The notes beneath the pieces were generated by a model, which saw only the letters and a program-made list of their open reading frames with translations, ran no database searches and was not told where the DNA came from. DNA of 60,529 nt from Reyranella sp. (lineage in GTDB: Bacteria; Pseudomonadota; Alphaproteobacteria; Reyranellales; Reyranellaceae), in NCBI RefSeq assembly GCF_030651995.1, contig NZ_JAUSBN010000044.1, positions 1 to 60,529 on the forward strand, written 5' to 3'. Both the position numbers and the translations under genes were made by a program. This document shows, in pieces, positions 17,189 through 25,373 of the stretch (positions are counted from its first letter, which is position 1; the number at the start of each line of letters is the position of its first letter).

Positions 17189-17786
17189 CGATGGCGAGCG
17201 ACTGCACGACGTTCTGTTCGACCAGCAGGATCGCGAGGCCCTGCCGGTTGAGCTGGCCGATCAGGCCGAACATTTCCTCGACGAGGAGCGGCGACAGGCC
17301 GAGCGAGGGTTCATCGAGGATCAGCAGCCGGGGCTCGCTCATCAGGCCGCGACCGATCGCGAGCATCTGCTGCTCGCCGCCCGACAGCGTCCCGGCCGAC
17401 TGGGTCAATCGCTCGCGCAGGCGCGGGAAGATTCCGAGCACGCGCTCGAGGTTGGCGGCGCGGTTGGCCTTGCCGCGGCGATAGCTGCCGAGCTCGAGAT
17501 TGTCGCGCACCGGCAGGTTGGGAAAGACGCGGCGGCCTTCCGGCACCTGCACGAGGCCTGTCTCGACGATGCGCATGGAGGAGGCGCCTGTGATCTCCGT
17601 GCCGTCGAACCGGATCGCGCCGCCGAACGGCCGATAGAGGCCCGAGACATTGTTGTTGAGCGTCGACTTGCCCGCGCCGTTGCTGCCCAGCAGCGCCACG
17701 ATCTCGCCCGCGCCGACGGTGAGGTCGACGCCGCGCAGCACCTCGATGGCGCCATAGCCGGCGCGCAGGGCCGAGACTTCAAGCAC
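17085..17786 (-). CDS. livF: Branched-chain amino-acid-type ABC transporter ATPase LivF
   Basis: 233 residues from GTG 17786, which overlaps the livG stop by eight bases; a start 21 bases further upstream is possible. Walker A GSNGAGKST at about 35-43 (followed by unusual LNNN instead of LLNT), signature LSGGEQQMLAIGRGL, Walker B LLILDEPSLGLSP, and the LivF-type tail SAADLARDPDLRRSYLGH. Energises uptake with LivG. Last gene of livH-livM-livG-livF; a second copy of its 3' end lies at 15726-15829. Substrate may be a heterocycle or amide given the operon, not necessarily an amino acid. Confidence 0.94.
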   Translation of the reverse strand: MLEVSALRAGYGAIEVLRGVDLTVGAGEIVALLGSNGAGKSTLNNNVSGLYRPFGGAIRFDGTEITGASSMRIVETGLVQVPEGRRVFPNLPVRDNLELGSYRRGKANRAANLERVLGIFPRLRERLTQSAGTLSGGEQQMLAIGRGLMSEPRLLILDEPSLGLSPLLVEEMFGLIGQLNRQGLAILLVEQNVVQSLAIAHRAYVLENGRIALSGSAADLARDPDLRRSYLGH

Positions 17787-18507
17787 GAAGCACCTTGGCG
17801 GCCCCATGGCCGAGATAGGCTTCGATGACGGCTTCGTTGTCGGCGATGGCAGCGGGCGTGCCCTCGGCGATCATGCGTCCCTGGTTCAGCACGTAGACGC
17901 GCTCGGCCAGCGAGGTCACGGCCTGCATGACGTGCTCGATCAGCAGGATGGTGACGCCGGAAGCGCGGATGTTCCGGATGACGCCCACGATCTCGACGAT
18001 CTCGGTCGGGTTGAGCCCGGCCATCACCTCGTCGAGCAGCAGGAGCCGCGGTCCCGTCGCCAGGGCACGCGCGAGTTCGAGCCGCTTGCGGCCGGCGACA
18101 GTGAGGTCGGCGCCGCGCTGGTCGAGCTGGTCCGTCATGCCGACCAGGGCCGCCACGGCCTCGGCTTCGCGCGCGGCCAGGCGGCGGTCGGCGGTGCGGA
18201 AATAGGCGCCGACCATGATGTTCTCGCGCACGCTGATGCCGGCGAAGGGCTGCGTGATCTGGAAGGTGCGAACCATGCCGGTGGCGCAGATGCGATGCGG
18301 CGCCAGGCCGGTAATCGGCTTGCCTTCGAAGGAGACCGTGCCGGCATCGGGCCGGTGGAAGCCGGCAATGGTCGCGAACAGGGTCGTCTTGCCGGCGCCA
18401 TTGGGGCCGATCAGGCCCACGATCTCGCCCGAGGCCACGTCGAGCGAGGCGCTGTCCACGGCCTTGAGGCCACCGAACGACTTCGAGATGTCGCGCACCT
18501 CAAGCAT
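17779..18507 (-). CDS. livG: Branched-chain amino-acid-type ABC transporter ATPase LivG
   Basis: 242 residues. Walker A GPNGAGKTTL at about 34-43, the LivG-specific GMVRTFQITQPFAGISVREN, Walker B LLLLDEVMAGLNPTE and switch IEHVM. The ABC signature reads LTVAGRKRLELARAL instead of the common LSYGQQRRLEIARAL, a variant seen in some LivG subgroups. Its start overlaps the livM stop and its stop overlaps the livF GTG. Confidence 0.94.
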   Translation of the reverse strand: MLEVRDISKSFGGLKAVDSASLDVASGEIVGLIGPNGAGKTTLFATIAGFHRPDAGTVSFEGKPITGLAPHRICATGMVRTFQITQPFAGISVRENIMVGAYFRTADRRLAAREAEAVAALVGMTDQLDQRGADLTVAGRKRLELARALATGPRLLLLDEVMAGLNPTEIVEIVGVIRNIRASGVTILLIEHVMQAVTSLAERVYVLNQGRMIAEGTPAAIADNEAVIEAYLGHGAAKVLRA

Positions 18508-19462
18508 GGCGCGGCCTTCTCCGGAACAGGCTCATCAGCCCGTCGGGCAGGCGCGCCACGATCAGGATCAGCATGATGCCGTAGACGATCAGGCTGAGCG
18601 GCTGGACGTTCTTGAGGGCCGGCACGACGCTGGCCAGCCAGCGCGTCACCTCGTTGATGCCCATCAGGGTGAAGGAGCCGATCAGCGGCCCGAAGATCGT
18701 GCCCGCGCCGCCCACCATGCTGACCAGCAGCATCTCGACCGACTTGTCGACGCCGAAGGCGATGCCGGGGTCGATGTAGAGGTATTTCTGCGCATAGAAG
18801 GTGCCGCCGGCCGCGCACATCGCGCCGGACAGGGTGAGCACCTTCACCTTCTCGGCGAAGACGTCGATGCCCAGCGCCCGGGCCGCATCCTCGTTCTCGC
18901 GGATCGCCACCAGCCGGGCGCCGAAGCGGCTGCGCGTCAGCTGCCAGGCGATCAGCAGCGAGACGATGCAGAGCAGCAGGGCGAGATAGTAGATCCAGAT
19001 CGGGTCCTTGAACTGGAAGTTGGCCGGTCGCGGGTCGGCCTTGATCAGCATGCCGAGCCCGCCCTTCGTGAAGGGCACGGAGTTGGCGAGGATTCGGAAC
19101 ACCTCCGCGAAAGCCAGCGTGATCAGCGCGAAATAGGAGCCGCGCAGTCCGGCGCGGAACGAGAGCACCGCGATCATCCACCCGACCGCGCCGCCCGCCG
19201 CCATCGCGACCGGCCAGGCGAGCCAGGGGTTCCAGCCGTAGGTCACCTGCAGGATGGTCGAGGTATAGGCGCCGGTGCCGAAGAACACGACATGCCCGAA
19301 GGAGGTCTGGCCGGCGAAGCCGCCGGCGATGTTCCACGACTGGCCGATGAAAGCGGTGAAGAAGACCAGCATGCCGATGGTGACGAGATAGTTCGGCACC
19401 AGCAGTGGATAGGCCACGGCCGCGGCGAGCCCGACGACGCAGAGGAGCACAGCGCGGCTCAT
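18500..19462 (-). CDS. livM: Liv-type ABC transporter permease LivM
   Basis: 320 residues from ATG 19462 overlapping the livH stop (ATGA). Multi-span protein with the LivM hallmark NLVTG-like region rendered FIGQSWNIAGGFAGQTSFGH, and the coupling loop SRFGARLVAIRENEDAARALGID that contacts the ATPases. The tail ILIVARLPDGLMSLFRRRPRHA ends within the livG start. Works with LivH as the membrane channel. Confidence 0.94.
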   Translation of the reverse strand: MSRAVLLCVVGLAAAVAYPLLVPNYLVTIGMLVFFTAFIGQSWNIAGGFAGQTSFGHVVFFGTGAYTSTILQVTYGWNPWLAWPVAMAAGGAVGWMIAVLSFRAGLRGSYFALITLAFAEVFRILANSVPFTKGGLGMLIKADPRPANFQFKDPIWIYYLALLLCIVSLLIAWQLTRSRFGARLVAIRENEDAARALGIDVFAEKVKVLTLSGAMCAAGGTFYAQKYLYIDPGIAFGVDKSVEMLLVSMVGGAGTIFGPLIGSFTLMGINEVTRWLASVVPALKNVQPLSLIVYGIMLILIVARLPDGLMSLFRRRPRHA

Positions 19463-20331
19463 GCCTTGCTCCCGAACAGGCCGGTCGGCTTCAGCAGCAG
19501 GATCAGGATGAAGATCAGCGAGATGCCGATCTGGCCGAGCTGCTCGCCCAGGAACAGGCCGCCCAGCGATTCGGTGATGCCGATGATGAAGCCGCCGACC
19601 GCCGCGCCCGCGAAGCTGCCCATGCCGCCCAGCACGACGATGGTGAAGGCCACGAGGACGAAGGCATGGCCCGACGACGGCGTCACGTAGTAGGTCGGCA
19701 TCAAAAGGCACGCTGCGGCGCCGAGGCAGGCGATGCCGATGCCGTAGGAGACGGCGAAGACGTTCTCGACGTCGATGCCGACGAGCCGCGCGCCCTGCCT
19801 CTCCTTGGCGACGGCGCGGATCGCCTTGCCCATGTCGCTCTTTGCCATGTAGACGCCGAGCGCCGCGCAGATCACCAGCGAGGCCCCGAACGAGATGATC
19901 TTGGGCAGCGGCAGGAAGGCGGCGCCGATCTCGACGAAGGTGCCGGCGTAGGGCACGTCGATGGTCTGCGTGTCGCCGCCGAAGAACAGCAGCGCGACAT
20001 TGTCGATCACGATCGAGAGGCCCAGCGTGATCAGCAGGATGTTCTCGTCGCGGCCGTGATTGTAGCGGCCGATCAGCAATCGGTAGAGGACGAAGCCGAA
20101 GCCGAAGGCGCCGGCGATGACCACCGGCAGGGCGGCGTAGGGATCGATGCCGATCAGCCGCCAGAGATAGAAGACGGCATACATGGCCAGCATCAGCAGG
20201 CTGCCATGGGCGAAATTGATGATGTGCAGGACGCCGTAGATCAGCGTCAGGCCGACGGCGACCAGAACGTAGATTCCGCCGGCCAGAAGGCCGTTCAGGA
20301 CGCCCGCGAAGAGAAAGGCGGGATCGAACAC
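19459..20331 (-). CDS. livH: Liv-type ABC transporter permease LivH
   Basis: 290 residues. N-terminal GLLAGGIYVLVAVGLTLIYG then HIINFAHGSLLMLAMY are the classic LivH first helices; the coupling segment KSDMGKAIRAVAKERQGARL and VLGGMGSFAGAAVGGFIIG follow. First gene of the livHMGF block. The binding-protein gene lies 555 bases upstream on the same strand, separated by palindromic repeats rather than the usual short gap. Confidence 0.94.
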   Translation of the reverse strand: MFDPAFLFAGVLNGLLAGGIYVLVAVGLTLIYGVLHIINFAHGSLLMLAMYAVFYLWRLIGIDPYAALPVVIAGAFGFGFVLYRLLIGRYNHGRDENILLITLGLSIVIDNVALLFFGGDTQTIDVPYAGTFVEIGAAFLPLPKIISFGASLVICAALGVYMAKSDMGKAIRAVAKERQGARLVGIDVENVFAVSYGIGIACLGAAACLLMPTYYVTPSSGHAFVLVAFTIVVLGGMGSFAGAAVGGFIIGITESLGGLFLGEQLGQIGISLIFILILLLKPTGLFGSKA

Positions 20332-20419
20332 GCCTTCAGAGTCTTTCGGCTTCGGGTTGAACCATATCCCTCATCCTGAGAGGCTGGCCGGAAATGAACT
20401 GAATCGATTCAAGCACTTA

Positions 20420-20525
20420 CCTCATCCTGAGGAGCGCCGTCCCGCGGCGCGTCTCGAAGGATGGGCAACAGGCAAGGTGCGCGTTCCCACCCTTCGAGAC
20501 GCATCGCTGCGCGATGCTCCTCTCT
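20420..20525. repeat. Dispersed palindromic repeat, copy A
   Basis: Outer left arm CCTCATCCTGAGGAGC, inner arms TCTCGAAGGATGGGCA and CCCACCCTTCGAGACG, giving a ~106-base imperfect palindrome able to form a long hairpin. The right outer arm is decayed after GCTCCTC. Same family as the copies at 20740, 30998, 38137 and 59085. Confidence 0.85.
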
Positions 20526-20739
20526 CCATGAACACATGGGTTGGGGTCATGGGGAGGCTTGGATCGGGACGAGTTGCTGACCGAACTGTTTGGCGAGACT
20601 GCGGAGGAGGCGTTGGACTAAGCCCCACACGATAACCTGTTCATGGTCCGTGGGCAGCGCCATCCGCGCTGGCGGCTCAGGGTGAGGTTTTCGGGGCTGT
20701 TCATAGCCTCTTGTTTTAGCTGCATTCATTTCGAGTCAG

Positions 20740-20842
20740 CCTCTGAGGAGGTCCGAAGCGCCGTCTCGAAGGATGGGCAGCAGACGCGGTGCTCGTGCCC
20801 ACCCTTCGAGACGCTCACTGCGTTCGCTCCTCAGGGCGAGGT
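20740..20842. repeat. Dispersed palindromic repeat, copy B
   Basis: Inner arms TCTCGAAGGATGGGCAG / CCCACCCTTCGAGACGC and right arm GCTCCTCAGGGCGAGG are well kept; the left outer arm is degraded to GCCTCTGAGGAGG. It ends 44 bases from the stop of the binding-protein gene, on its 3' side. Confidence 0.82.
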
Positions 20843-20886
20843 CCTCGTTGGAAAGTTCGATACGATTCAAATTCACCCGGAAGCCC

Positions 20887-22113
20887 TTAGAGCTTCGGCT
20901 TGGGGAACACCGCCTTGGCCGAGGCGAACTCCTCGGGTGCGATCACCTCGATGTCGCCCTTGAGCGACTGCATGGTCGCCGGCCGCCCGCCCTGGTTCTG
21001 GCCGTTGACGAACTTGGTCGGCCCATAGGGCATCAGCTCGGCCTTGAAGGTCGAGGCGGCCAGCGCCGCGATGAGCTTCTCCTTGTCGGCCGAACCGGCA
21101 TTTTCCAGCGCGTCGACCAGCAGCATCACGTTGGTGTAGGTGAGATAGACCTCGAAGGTGAACAGCGCGCCGGTGGCCTCGACGCGCTTCTTCAGCGCCT
21201 GGGCCTGCGGGCTCTTCGGGTTGTACCAGTGGTTCACGTCCATCATGTACTGGGAGACGTCGGGCATCTCCTTGACGAACTTGTAGTTGAAGCCGCCGCC
21301 CAGGATCGAGAAGAAGCCCGCGACGTTCACCTTCTGCTGGTAGAGCGTGCGCGCCAGCAGCATGTATTCGTTGCCGTAGTTCGACATCATGACGATATCG
21401 GGCGCCAGCGAGCGGATGCGCAGCGCAATGTTGTCGAAGTTGCGCGTGGGATTGTCGTGGGCGATCAGCTCCTTCGCCGCGATGCCGATCGAGGGCAGCT
21501 TGGTGGACAGCAGTTTGGCCGTGCCGGTACCGAATTCGCCCGATTCGTGGACGATCACGGCGGTCTTGGCGACGCCGTTGGCGGCCTTGTTCAGCGCTCC
21601 CAGGGAGGCGATGCCGTCGTCGACGCAGACGCCAAAGCCCGGCTTCAGGCGGAACACGTTCTTGAGGCCGCGGTTCATCAGCAGGTCGGAGGCGCCGACA
21701 TCGACCAGGAAGGGCGTGCCGTACTTGGCGGCGGCCTGGCTGGCGGCGATGCCGACCGGGCTCTGGAAGCAGCCGATATAGGCGGCCACACCCTGCTCGT
21801 TCATCTTCTCGACTTCGCTGACGCCGACCTCGACCTTGGACTGGCTGTCGCCCAGCAGCGCTTCGAGTTTTGCGCCGCCCATCGCCTTGATGCCGCCCGC
21901 CTTGTTCACGTCCTCGATGGCCATCGTGCCGCCGAGCCGGCTCTGCTGGCCGTTGTAGGCGACGAAGCCGGTGACGGGATGGATCATGCCGACCTTCACG
22001 GCGGCCGGCTGGGCGCCGACCAGCCCGGGTGCGCCGATCGCTCCGGACGCCAGCACGGTGCCACCCGCGATGAAGGTCCGACGCGAAACCCCAGACTTCC
22101 GTTGCTTGGTCAC
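20887..22113 (-). CDS. Liv-type ABC transporter substrate-binding protein
   Basis: 408 residues from GTG 22113, preceded by GGGAGG at good spacing. A twin-arginine-type export signal SRRTFIAGGTVLASGAIGAP precedes the mature start near AQPAAVKVGMIHPVTG. Periplasmic type I binding fold (Peripla_BP_6): GGTMAIEDVNKAGGI, AYIGCFQSPVGIAAS, KTAVIVHESGEFGTG. Sits 17 bases after the MmgE/PrpD stop, so it belongs to the catabolic operon and presumably delivers the substrate of those enzymes to LivHMGF. Confidence 0.92.
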   Translation of the reverse strand: MTKQRKSGVSRRTFIAGGTVLASGAIGAPGLVGAQPAAVKVGMIHPVTGFVAYNGQQSRLGGTMAIEDVNKAGGIKAMGGAKLEALLGDSQSKVEVGVSEVEKMNEQGVAAYIGCFQSPVGIAASQAAAKYGTPFLVDVGASDLLMNRGLKNVFRLKPGFGVCVDDGIASLGALNKAANGVAKTAVIVHESGEFGTGTAKLLSTKLPSIGIAAKELIAHDNPTRNFDNIALRIRSLAPDIVMMSNYGNEYMLLARTLYQQKVNVAGFFSILGGGFNYKFVKEMPDVSQYMMDVNHWYNPKSPQAQALKKRVEATGALFTFEVYLTYTNVMLLVDALENAGSADKEKLIAALAASTFKAELMPYGPTKFVNGQNQGGRPATMQSLKGDIEVIAPEEFASAKAVFPKPKL

Positions 22114-22130
22114 GAAAACCTCCCGGCAGA

Positions 22131-23465
22131 TCAACGAGGGAAGATCGAGCGTATGTCGGCGATGCTATCCAATTCCAGAATCTTCTTCCGCATTTCGTCG
22201 GCGACTTCGTGAGGCAACATCCGTGCCGTCAGAGAGAAGTACTTTCCCGTGAGCTCGTCGCGCGAGTAGGGATCCTGGTCGTCGCCGCGATTGGCCTCGA
22301 CGGCGGCGGACAGCGTGCGGCCATCGCGCAGGCGGACATCGACCCGGGCCGGGCGGAACTGCGGCAGCCTGGCCGTCATCGCCTCGTCCTCGGTCACGAA
22401 GACGCGCTTGGCGAAGGCCTGCACCTTCTCGTCGCGCAGGGCGTCCCAGGTGAAGTTCTCGACCCGCGAGGAGCCGCGCACGAGGCGCGTGGCCACGGCG
22501 AACGGCACCGAGAACTTGCCGGCCAGCGTGTTGCGTGGCGCCTGGTCGTCGAGCTCGGCGGCATAGAGATAGCTGGCCACATCCACGCGCTCGACCGCGT
22601 CCGCAGCGACCGCTTCCTGCGCCAGCAGGAGGTCGAGTGCATCGAGCGCGCCGTGATTGTAACGGCAGCAGGAATGGAGCTTGAAATAGTTCTGGTCGAT
22701 CTGCCAGTCGCGGCCGAGCCCGTCGATCATGCGCGTCGTGTCGAAGCGCTCCGACACGACCCTGCCGAACACGCTGGACAGCCCGTCGCGCTCGCCGATG
22801 AAGCCCGTTTCGACGAGGTCGATCGCCATGAGCGCCATGCGGTTCGAGATGCCGGCATAGGCGTTCCTCACCGTGCCGCCCTCCAGCATCGTGCGCTTGG
22901 AGCTGGCGAGCGTCAGCGAGGAGGCGACGTTGATCGTCTCGCGGATCCGCGCCGCGTCGTAGCCGAGCAGCTTCGCGACGGCGGCCGCGGCGCCCACCGT
23001 GCCCCAGGTGCCGTGCGGGTGCATGTCGGGCCGCAGGGAGGCCGCGATGCCGATGCGCGCGCCGACCTCGTAACCCAGGATCAGCGCCTCCATTGCCGCC
23101 TTGCCGGAGAGGCCCTTGATCTCGGCCATCGCCCAGACGGCGGGCAGGGCATGGATCGAGGGATGGCCCTTGGCGAAGCGGTTGCCCTCGTCCATTTCGA
23201 GGAAGGTTCCGGCGGTGCCGTTCAGGAAGGCGGCGGCGGCCGACACGGCCGTCTTGCCGGTGCCCATCACGGAGGCCTCGCCGACCGGGCTGACCGTGAG
23301 CCTGGCCGTCAGCGCCTGCATTTCGGGTTCGGCCGCGCCGCCCACGATGGCCCCGATGGTGTCGAGGATGACGTAGGAGGTCTGCTCGACCGTGGCGGGC
23401 TTCAGCGTCTCCAGACGGAAGTCCGCGATGAACTCCGCGAGCGTATCGAGCCAGAACCTGGTCAC
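22131..23465 (-). CDS. MmgE/PrpD-family protein
   Basis: 444 residues starting at GTG 23465, three bases after the deacetylase stop. Family motifs: DTIGAIVGGAAEPEMQALTA, the conserved FLNGTAGTFLEMDEGNRFAKGHPSIHALP split across 80-108, GYEVGARIGIAASLRPDMHP and GTWGTVGAAAAVAKLLG. Known members are 2-methylcitrate dehydratase and cis-aconitate decarboxylase, but many act in transport-linked catabolic operons with unknown substrates. The location between PuuE-like hydrolases and a binding protein suggests a dehydratase or isomerase step on an unusual acid. Confidence 0.92.
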   Translation of the reverse strand: MTRFWLDTLAEFIADFRLETLKPATVEQTSYVILDTIGAIVGGAAEPEMQALTARLTVSPVGEASVMGTGKTAVSAAAAFLNGTAGTFLEMDEGNRFAKGHPSIHALPAVWAMAEIKGLSGKAAMEALILGYEVGARIGIAASLRPDMHPHGTWGTVGAAAAVAKLLGYDAARIRETINVASSLTLASSKRTMLEGGTVRNAYAGISNRMALMAIDLVETGFIGERDGLSSVFGRVVSERFDTTRMIDGLGRDWQIDQNYFKLHSCCRYNHGALDALDLLLAQEAVAADAVERVDVASYLYAAELDDQAPRNTLAGKFSVPFAVATRLVRGSSRVENFTWDALRDEKVQAFAKRVFVTEDEAMTARLPQFRPARVDVRLRDGRTLSAAVEANRGDDQDPYSRDELTGKYFSLTARMLPHEVADEMRKKILELDSIADIRSIFPR

Positions 23466-23468
23466 GCT

Positions 23469-24392
23469 TCAGCCCATCATCGTTTCGCGATAGTGCCTGG
23501 CCACCTCGCCCGGCGTCGCCTGCCAGATATTGCCGAACCGTTCGACGCGTCGCAGCGCCTCGTCGAGATACTTGATGCGATGCGCCATGCCCATCAGCCA
23601 GGGATGGATCGACAGGTTGAACACCTGTCCGCCCTCGTGATGCAGCAGCTCGAAGGCATCGCCCACGATGTCGGGATAGCGCGCGGTGTTGATGCGCCGC
23701 AGCCAGAGCTGCTGCACGTCGTCCCACTCAGGCTGGTTGGGCAGCGAGACGAACTTCCGGCCGTCGCCGACATGCATCGGATAGGGCTGGTCGTCGTTGG
23801 GCCAGTCGAGAACGTAGTCGAGGCCGGCCTCGGCCAGCAGCTTCGGCGTGCGCTGGCTCTCGCCATATTCCTGGCCAAGCCAGCCCTTGGGCGCCGCGCC
23901 GGTCGCCTTCTCGAGGGCGGCGATCGAGGTTGCGATCTCGGCTTTCTCCTCGGCCTCGCTCATCTTCGAGCTGATCATGCGATTGGCCGAGACGCCGTGG
24001 CCGATGATCTCGTAGTTCCGCTTGCGGAACTGCTCCATGAGGAACGGATAGCGTTCGGCCGCCATTGCATTGACCGCCACGCCGGCCCGGATCTGGTAGC
24101 GATCCAGCACGTCGAGGACTCGGAAGATGCCGGTGCGGTTGCCGTATTCGCGCTGCGTCCAGGTGCGGTAGTCGGGATGGTAGGTGCCGAACTCACCGGT
24201 GAAGCGGCTGTCCTTCACGATGCCCTCGGGCGGCAGCAGCTCGTAATATTCCAGATGCAGCACGACGTAGAAGGCCACTCGGGCATTGCGCGGCCAGTTG
24301 AGCTTGGGCCGCTTCGGATAGGGGGCGTAGTCGTACCAGGGATTGTCCATCCCGGCGGGCAGCGGCGGCGGGTTCTTGGGAACGGTGCTCAT
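23469..24392 (-). CDS. Polysaccharide-deacetylase-fold protein, PuuE (allantoinase)-like, 1
   Basis: 307 residues. NodB-type barrel with EYGNRTGIFRVLDVLDRY and NYEIIGHGVSANRM, as in metal-independent PuuE allantoinases; the DD motif of true chitin deacetylases is absent (VAFYVVLHLEYYELLP at that strand). C-terminal FNLSIHPWLMGMAHRIKYLD is also PuuE-like. One base separates it from the upstream paralogue, so they are co-translated. Acts probably in the cytoplasm on a cyclic ureide or amide. Not a sugar deacetylase by context. Confidence 0.85.
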   Translation of the reverse strand: MSTVPKNPPPLPAGMDNPWYDYAPYPKRPKLNWPRNARVAFYVVLHLEYYELLPPEGIVKDSRFTGEFGTYHPDYRTWTQREYGNRTGIFRVLDVLDRYQIRAGVAVNAMAAERYPFLMEQFRKRNYEIIGHGVSANRMISSKMSEAEEKAEIATSIAALEKATGAAPKGWLGQEYGESQRTPKLLAEAGLDYVLDWPNDDQPYPMHVGDGRKFVSLPNQPEWDDVQQLWLRRINTARYPDIVGDAFELLHHEGGQVFNLSIHPWLMGMAHRIKYLDEALRRVERFGNIWQATPGEVARHYRETMMG

Positions 24393-24393
24393 G

Positions 24394-25293
24394 TCAGGCG
24401 TCCTTCCCGAGATGCTGCTGGTAGGGTTTCAGCCCGTTCGCGACGTACCAGTCGAGGATCTCCTCGGCGGTGCAGACCCAGGCATCCTTGTGCTGGCGGA
24501 TGTAGGACAGCGCGCGGTCGAGATGCTTCAGCCGGTGCGGTGCCCCCATCATGTAGGGATGCAGCGCGAGGCACATGACGCGGCCGTTCTCGCCGCCCTC
24601 GCGATAGACCGTGTCGAAATGGTCGATGATCATCTGGGCGAATTCCTCGGCCTCGACCGGCTGGCGGTAGATCATCGCGTCGTTGAGATCCATCGAGTAG
24701 GGGACGTGGATCAGCGGGCCGTGCTTGGTTGCGAGCGGCGTCGGCTGGTCGTCGTGATAGAAGTCGCAGAAATACTCGAGGCCGGCTTCCTTCACGAGGT
24801 CGGGCGTGTTCAGCGTGTTGGAGACCGCCGGCGAGAACCAGCCGCGCAGCTTGCGGCCGGTGAGGCGCAGGTGCGTCGCCTTGCTGTGCTCGATGACCTC
24901 GCGCTCCTCCTGCTCGCTGTAGCCCCAGTGATAGCGCGTGTTGAAGTAGCCGTGGCTCATATATTCCCAGCGGCGCGCTTCCATCGCCTCGAGGATCTCG
25001 GGATACATCTCGATCACCGACATCGAGAGCGAGACGGTGCAGCGGATGCTGTGCTTGTCCAGCACCTCGAACATGCGCCACAGCCCGACCCGGTTGCCGT
25101 AGTCGCGGCCGCCATAGCCCAGCACGTCGGGGTGCGGCATGCGCGGCCACGGGTTGCGCACACGGACCTCGGCCGGGAGGTATTCGTAGTGCTCGATGTT
25201 GGGACAGACCCAGACCGCGACCCTCGCATTGTTGGGCCAGGAAAGCTTCGGCCGTTCGACGATGGGGGAATAGCCGAAACGATAGGGGTCCAT
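24394..25293 (-). CDS. Polysaccharide-deacetylase-fold protein, PuuE (allantoinase)-like, 2
   Basis: 299 residues from ATG 25293. Paralogue of the next gene: ARVAVWVCPNIEHYEYLP, DYGNRVGLWRMFEVLDKHSI, WEYMSHGYFNTRYHWG, and CLALHPYMMGAPHRLKHLD align motif by motif with the first copy. The N-terminal PYRFGYSPIVERPKLSWPNN resembles the first copy's PYPKRPKLNWPRN. First gene of the minus-strand operon, divergent from xdhA across 80 bases; a shared regulatory region is likely. Different substrates or a hetero-oligomer are possible. Confidence 0.85.
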   Translation of the reverse strand: MDPYRFGYSPIVERPKLSWPNNARVAVWVCPNIEHYEYLPAEVRVRNPWPRMPHPDVLGYGGRDYGNRVGLWRMFEVLDKHSIRCTVSLSMSVIEMYPEILEAMEARRWEYMSHGYFNTRYHWGYSEQEEREVIEHSKATHLRLTGRKLRGWFSPAVSNTLNTPDLVKEAGLEYFCDFYHDDQPTPLATKHGPLIHVPYSMDLNDAMIYRQPVEAEEFAQMIIDHFDTVYREGGENGRVMCLALHPYMMGAPHRLKHLDRALSYIRQHKDAWVCTAEEILDWYVANGLKPYQQHLGKDA

Positions 25294-25373
25294 CCGGGGA
25301 CTTTCTTTCTTGGGTTGGCATGCGGAGTGCAACACGTGTTGCGTTGTACTTCAACGCCCAGCATCCTGTTCGC

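Larger units (their letters stand above)
20332..20886. other. 555-base intergenic region occupied by palindromic repeats
   Basis: Between the binding-protein gene and livH. It contains two copies of the dispersed palindrome (20420-20525, 20740-20842) and a half copy at about 20672-20694 (GCGGCTCAGGGTGAGG). A 60-codon minus-strand frame (20547-20729) crosses the middle, but it overlaps the half repeat and has no recognisable domain, so I do not call a gene. A promoter for livHMGF probably lies here but is not evident by eye. Confidence 0.6.

Noticed and set aside
17779..18507. LivG signature LTVAG in place of LSxG as a sign of an inactive ATPase
   Set aside because: Walker A, Walker B and switch residues are intact, and this signature form is known in some LivG subgroups.
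20547..20729. 60-codon minus-strand frame between livH and the binding-protein gene
   Set aside because: It overlaps a half copy of the palindromic repeat, has no ribosome site or domain, and lies in a repeat-rich gap.
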